Origin: Drosophila persimilis
Taxonomy: Eukaryota > Arthropoda > Insecta > Diptera > Drosophilidae
Assembly (NCBI RefSeq): GCF_003286085.1
Contig: NW_020825288.1
Span: forward strand, 1,736,001 to 1,800,000
Length of the DNA: 64,000 nucleotides
Reading direction: 5' to 3'
Under the pieces are notes generated by a model that searched no databases, was not told where the DNA came from, and saw only the letters and a list, made by a program, of their open reading frames with translations. Numbering within the stretch: position 1 is the first letter of the stretch; every line of letters begins with the position of its first letter. Positions 59,543 to 64,000 of this stretch are shown here, one piece after another. A program made the position numbers and the translations under genes.

Positions 59543-61056
59543 ATGGCTCCAAAAAAGCGAAATGGGTTCATGACTTTCGTCAAAGAATGGCAGGCGAATA
59601 ACCCAGTGGCTCGTGGATTAAGCAATTCTGAGGCGGTGGCTAAGTGTGATCCTATATGGAAAAGCATGGGCGACCAGGAACGCGGTCCGTATAACTCGAT
59701 GGCTAAGAATGCAAACGTTCTGGAGAGAACAGCAAAGAAAGAGCGTCTTAACTGTCTGGGCGGTTCCGTCGCAGAAATGGAAATAGAGAAAAACGAGGCC
59801 ATAAGTGCCGAGCTTCAAATGAAGCGAAAGATCGAACGCATTATTTTGACAGCAAAAAATTCTATGGGTAAGTTAGGTACTGTGTTCTGAACGAGAGCCA
59901 GTTGCCATTAACAAAACTCGTCGCTGATTTTTGCTTGCAGAGTTGGAGAATGAGGATTTTGTGTTTGTTAGCTTCAATTATTTTACCAAGGCCTTGACTG
60001 GTGATATTTACGTGCCCGCTGAGTTTTCCGCCTGCCGCTACTCTCTGAAGGGAGGCATAAGCTCTAATTACAGTACCATGATTAATCCGGGTGAGTGTTG
60101 ATGTAAGACTGATGCGTTGGACCTAGTCGTAACCACAATTTATTCTCAGGCCACATCATCTACGGACAAAGTAGAGATGCGCAGGATCACTCCAAGACTA
60201 CCCACAAGTTGCCCTTGCCACCGCAGGCCTTTGGCGAGACCAACATGGGAAAACTATATATTGATATCTTCAATTGGTTATCCGTCCGCAATGAAGAAAA
60301 ATTGGACCAAGATCCGGTTATTGTCTACACGACCCCAGAGCTAATGCCGGTGGTAAAGTCTTGCTTCCGTTATCTGGCATCCGAGGCCGAAATAGACGAA
60401 GATGAGCGAAAGATTATGGTGTTTGATATCCACCATTTGTTCTACACCTTAAAGAAGAGTGTATTGGACGTGGCTGGGGTTACGAATGATCGGATCAATT
60501 TCCATGTGACGAACAACTTTTTTGTCAAAGACTTTTTTGAATATACTGAAGGGATTTCGTGCGATGTAAGTTTAAATTTTAAGATATTTCTAGTTTTTAT
60601 CAATTGCTAACCATCAAATTTTATTTCTAGTACCATGAGAAAATCGATCGCTCGAAATATTGTACCAACAGTATGGTCAAGCGTTGGGGATTCACCTTTA
60701 GCGACTACATGTGTGCAGACCTGGCCATTCCACTCCAGCCTGGGAAGCACATTCCCCTTAAGGTCAAGCCAAACTACACTATTACTCCTGCGTCCTCTTC
60801 GACAAACTTTGATGAGATTTCGCTTGATTCCTACTACTCAGCGCCACCGCGAATCCAGAAGGAGATGGGATCGCGTGACTTATCACCGAGTAGCAGCCAT
60901 CAGTCCGTATCAAGGGCCTACGTGCCCAGAGACCACAGTGTCTACGGAGGGACCCTTGATAGCGATGAGGAATTCCCTAGCCTAGGTGGCCGCCGCCGAC
61001 AGCTCCCTGACAAGAGTCATTTCAATATGGGAGCTGGAAAAAAAATTGCGCGCTAA
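59543..61056 (+). CDS. mael: Maelstrom, copy 2
   Basis: Four exons shifted by exactly 4986 bases from copy 1 (59543-59867, 59941-60090, 60150-60565, 60631-61056). Every coding frame I compared is identical in protein to copy 1, including the HMG-like box and the E136, C296, H299, C308 set. The only differences noticed nearby are in the 5' flank (a Pro to Ser change in the untranslated in-frame extension and one C/T further up). Either the duplication is very young or the copies are being homogenised. From memory two maelstrom genes are annotated in D. persimilis. Confidence 0.93.
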
Positions 61057-61229
61057 TTTGTACGCGTGTTACATTGTTATTAATACATTCTTGAACACGA
61101 TATCAGGAAGCAATCAAAATTTCCTTCTGTGAAGGAATTACCATTTAATTGTATTTCAATTAAGTACACTAAGCTACAATAACGAAATAATGATTTGATT
61201 ATTTAATGTACTAATAATAGGTGAAGGGC

Positions 61230-61491
61230 TTAATCGTAGTCAAATCGTAAACCAGAACCGCTTACATGCTGCTCGCTCCAAGCATCAAAACGCTCGGACA
61301 TCTCCTCATTCATATGATGGCGCCAGTCGCCAATATTCCCACAGCGACGAACCACGGCGGGAACGGTAATCATGTGCTCGTGTTTGATGAAGAGTACATT
61401 CTAATCGTTGCTGCGCTTCCAAAAGGGCAACACATGCTTCCAGTGTGTGGCCGTCCAGGAACAGCTCCACAAACTGTTCGAAGTCCCCCAA
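61230..61491 (-). pseudogene. Sulfotransferase 3' fragment, unit 2
   Basis: The same decayed fragment as at 56244-56505, with the same frame breaks and the same junction edge. Confidence 0.7.
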
Positions 61492-61620
61492 AATACAGTA
61501 CATAATAAATACAATACAATACAGGAGTTTCGCTTCGGTGACGAACAAGCGCGCTTCTTCGCCAATCGCGTTTCGGACACGTTATTCCTACGTTTGGGGA
61601 AGACATGTTAAAAGATATTG

Positions 61621-62522
61621 ATGGATCCCATAGACATAATAAGAGTGAACATCCAGGCAAATGTGCTGCACTACGTCTCGTATTCGGATGTGGTCCATCT
61701 GATGTTCAAGCAGAAGAGGATTGCGGGCTTCTACTACGGCATTCGTGGTGCACTGCTGCGGTGTACGGTTCAGACCGGGACAAAGTATGCATTGTACTGG
61801 CTGAAGGACAACGAGTACTTGCTGATACTGGAGCCATACAACACCTCCACAGTGGCGGGCATAAGCGGATTAGGCGGCGGCCTGCTCTCAACGCCATTTG
61901 CCAAGGTGGCAATAGTGCGGCAGGCCGATCTAACCCGCCGTCCCTTCTTGCAGCGCAAGTAAACAAATTAACTCGAAAGCTTTGTGGGTGCTGTTCTTTT
62001 CAAGTTACTTTTATTGCAGTTATAGAGACCCCTGGAAGGCTCTCAAGTGCATGTATGGTAAGAGTGGAATGTCCTTCCTCTTCAGTGGATGCGAGCTGCA
62101 TGCTTTCACCACCGGAGCGGTGGCAGCGCTCTACGCACCTGTACACGATTGGGTAACATATACGGACTATCTTTTATCCATAGTCGCTTTAATTTGAATG
62201 CCCCTCACAAAAGGTGTCGGATATGCTTTTGAAACTCCACAGAATTCGTGATGAGGATTGGGTCATCGATCTGATGGCAATGACGATAACGAGCAGCATC
62301 ATATCATTAATCCTGACGCCAGTAGAAGCGGTAAAAACGGTGGTCATGAATTCTTGCTACAAGAAGTTCCCCTCGAAGACGCATCTCTGCCTCAAAATCA
62401 TTCAGTTGCACGGCTACAGAGGATTCTTTCTGGGTCTGCGGCCGGCTCTGATTGCGATACTGCCACATGCGATCATAGCAACACTCACTTATCCATTAAT
62501 TGCCGATTATTTCATCAGTTAA
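61621..62522 (+). CDS. Mitochondrial carrier-like, 5'-truncated copy in unit 3
   Basis: Structured like the unit 2 copy (exons 61621-61958, 62020-62152, 62214-62522; 259 aa if translated) with the same 5' loss and His deletion. It differs by Asp to Asn in EPYNTSTV, and has Tyr where unit 2 has Phe in NSCYKKF, the base shared with unit 1. Confidence 0.55.
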
Positions 62523-62532
62523 ATTTTCGTTT

Positions 62533-64000
62533 TTATTTAGAAATGGTTTGTTGTAGGGACTTCAATGCCTTCACATACTCCTCAAGGTCGCTGGGTAGCT
62601 GATGGAGCGAGCAGTTCTTAAGCTGGAAGCTGAATATTTCTGTAAAGCGCTGCACCAGCTGCGCAAAGGGATGTCATTCGTTGGCCTTTTGCACGGATAA
62701 AGATCAAGCTCACCTTCTGAACTGTCGGTGCCATCTTATGGGTCACCATGCACTCTAGGAGCACAGCCACGAATTTTGTGTAGAACTCGGGCAAATGAAC
62801 ATGCAGAGCCTGAAGTGGAATGGGCAGGATGCAGACCAGATAGCAGCGCTGCATCTGGCCGAGTAGCTCTGCGCAAACCTCAGGGCCTTGCAGCAGTTTC
62901 TCCGACTCCAAGACGAGCATTTGCAGAATGCTCTTGGCCCAACGATAACTGGTGCTAGAGTTGATCGAGGAGCACACTTCCTGGCAGGCATCCAGTTGAT
63001 CCGCTCGTGTAAGATCCGTGGCCAGAGCGGCTTCGATCTCGCCTCGATTGATGGTGAAGTAGTAGCCAAGACGTGTTATAAACTGAAGCAGGCATATGGA
63101 GTTGTTGGCTTTTGATGACATTGTCACATTTTGAAGGAGCCGGTCCAGCATATCATCGCATTGGTTCCACTGTGGGGGATAAACCACTCTGTAAATAATA
63201 TTCAACTATTTTGTGAGGACAGCCCCCACCGTAAAGGCATCCAGATCAATGAAGTGATCCAGACAGAGGTACAGACAATTCCATATGGCAGTCACAGCTT
63301 CAATCGAGTCCATGCTGAAGGCATCTCTAAGCGCATGATCATAGATCACGCTGTGGATATTCAATTCCTGAATGTCCTTAAGGTCCTGCAAGTTAAACAA
63401 TTAACGATCTATGGTTCTCAGAGAACAAGCATCATGCCTACGCCGTGCTTCAGCATTATTGAAAAGATCTGCACACCGAGTTGCTTATAGACAAAGTCGT
63501 AGCACTCTCGCACATTGAGTCCGACCGACAAGCTGAAGGCCAGCATCTGGGTGGTCATTTTGTCGTCCTTCGTATAACGGAGCTGCAATGATGAGCCGAA
63601 CATTTTGAATAAATCAATCATGAGTACTTTTCTAACTACCACCTCTAGATATCTGGCAAACCCATGCACGGCGCCAAGCTGTCGCTTCCAACAGTTCTTT
63701 TGCAGCTTTTTCTCGTAGTTTTTAAGTATGTGCGCGTCCATTGATTCCCCCCACGTATCCGAGAGTTTCCTTCCCAATTTATTGGCATTTCGCAGCAAGT
63801 TACCACTCCCATCATTAAGTTGGTAAACGGTAGGAGCAGCTGTCAGCTCGCAAAGAAGCATCACAATTTGAGCCCTCAGCTAAAGGGAAACAGACTGTAA
63901 CTAATAGAATAAATCGCGAGGAGATCCACCCACCTCTTCGTGTCCAGCATTATTGGTCTTCTGAAGGAATTCCTGCACCAGATCGTAGAATTTCGGCAAT
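62533..64000 (-). CDS. Helical maelstrom-neighbour protein, unit 3 copy, 5' end outside the window
   Basis: Exons 62658-62533, 63169-62714, 63385-63230, 63582-63442 and 63879-63643 are intact and identical in protein to the unit 2 copy. The first exon starts beyond the window (only 64000-63934 is visible). None of the three losses seen in unit 1 is present. Confidence 0.75.

Larger units (their letters stand above)
56506..61491. repeat. Tandem array unit 2
   Basis: A complete 4986-bp unit between two copies of the junction. It matches unit 3, as far as seen, with only a few base differences. Confidence 0.92.
61492..64000. repeat. Tandem array unit 3, cut by the window end
   Basis: Begins at the third copy of the junction and continues through the truncated carrier and most of the helical gene. 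The array therefore goes on beyond the window. Confidence 0.92.

Noticed and set aside
1-64000. Retroelements, Polintons, LINEs, DNA transposons, CRISPR arrays
   Set aside because: No terminal repeats, polymerase or transposase motifs, or spaced short repeats were recognised by eye; diverged fragments could still be present.

Overview
This is fly nuclear DNA. Introns are short with GT-AG ends, coding exons are GC-richer than the spacers, and many proteins match Drosophila melanogaster proteins I know (chaoptin, ATPsynC, Zwilch, Vps16A, TrpRS, ATP6AP2, maelstrom). From memory, maelstrom is duplicated in the D. pseudoobscura/persimilis lineage, so an obscura-group species is the best guess; this is not proven from the window. 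No retrovirus-like, Polinton-like or other capsid-bearing element was recognised, and no tRNA, rRNA or CRISPR.

Left block (about 1-38.7 kb): an unrecognised Ser/Gln-rich protein (+); a small secreted protein (-); the mitochondrial E1 dehydrogenase DHTKD1 (+, 12 exons); photoreceptor LRR protein chaoptin (-, 15 exons, 1315 aa); kinetochore protein Zwilch (-) divergent from nucleolar EBP2 (+); a GPATCH4-like G-patch protein (-); ATP synthase subunit c (-); and a JAZF1-like zinc-finger gene (+) with a 4 kb first intron and an apparent alternative last exon. In D. melanogaster I remember these genes near 100A-B on 3R.

Middle block (about 39-49.4 kb): Vps16A (-) divergent from TrpRS (+), the bHLH gene sage (+) and ATP6AP2 (-). 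I remember these near 85D on 3R, so the spacer at 38.7-39.1 kb probably holds a lineage-specific rearrangement junction on Muller element E.

Right block (49.4-64 kb, cut by the window end): a head-to-head pair of paralogous BED-finger/coiled-coil genes, then a tandem array with a unit of about 4.99 kb. Each unit holds a mitochondrial-carrier-like gene (+), an unrecognised 442-aa helical protein gene (-), maelstrom (+, piRNA pathway) and a broken sulfotransferase 3' fragment (-). Two and a half units are visible at very high identity. Damage is complementary: unit 1 has a whole carrier gene but a broken partner gene, while units 2 and 3 have a 5'-truncated carrier and an intact partner gene (unit 3 seen only in part). 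Both complete maelstrom copies are intact and give the same 438-aa protein. This array is the most interesting part of the window.

All gene models are hand-spliced, using reading-frame phase, GT/AG signals and remembered homologous proteins; no search was run.
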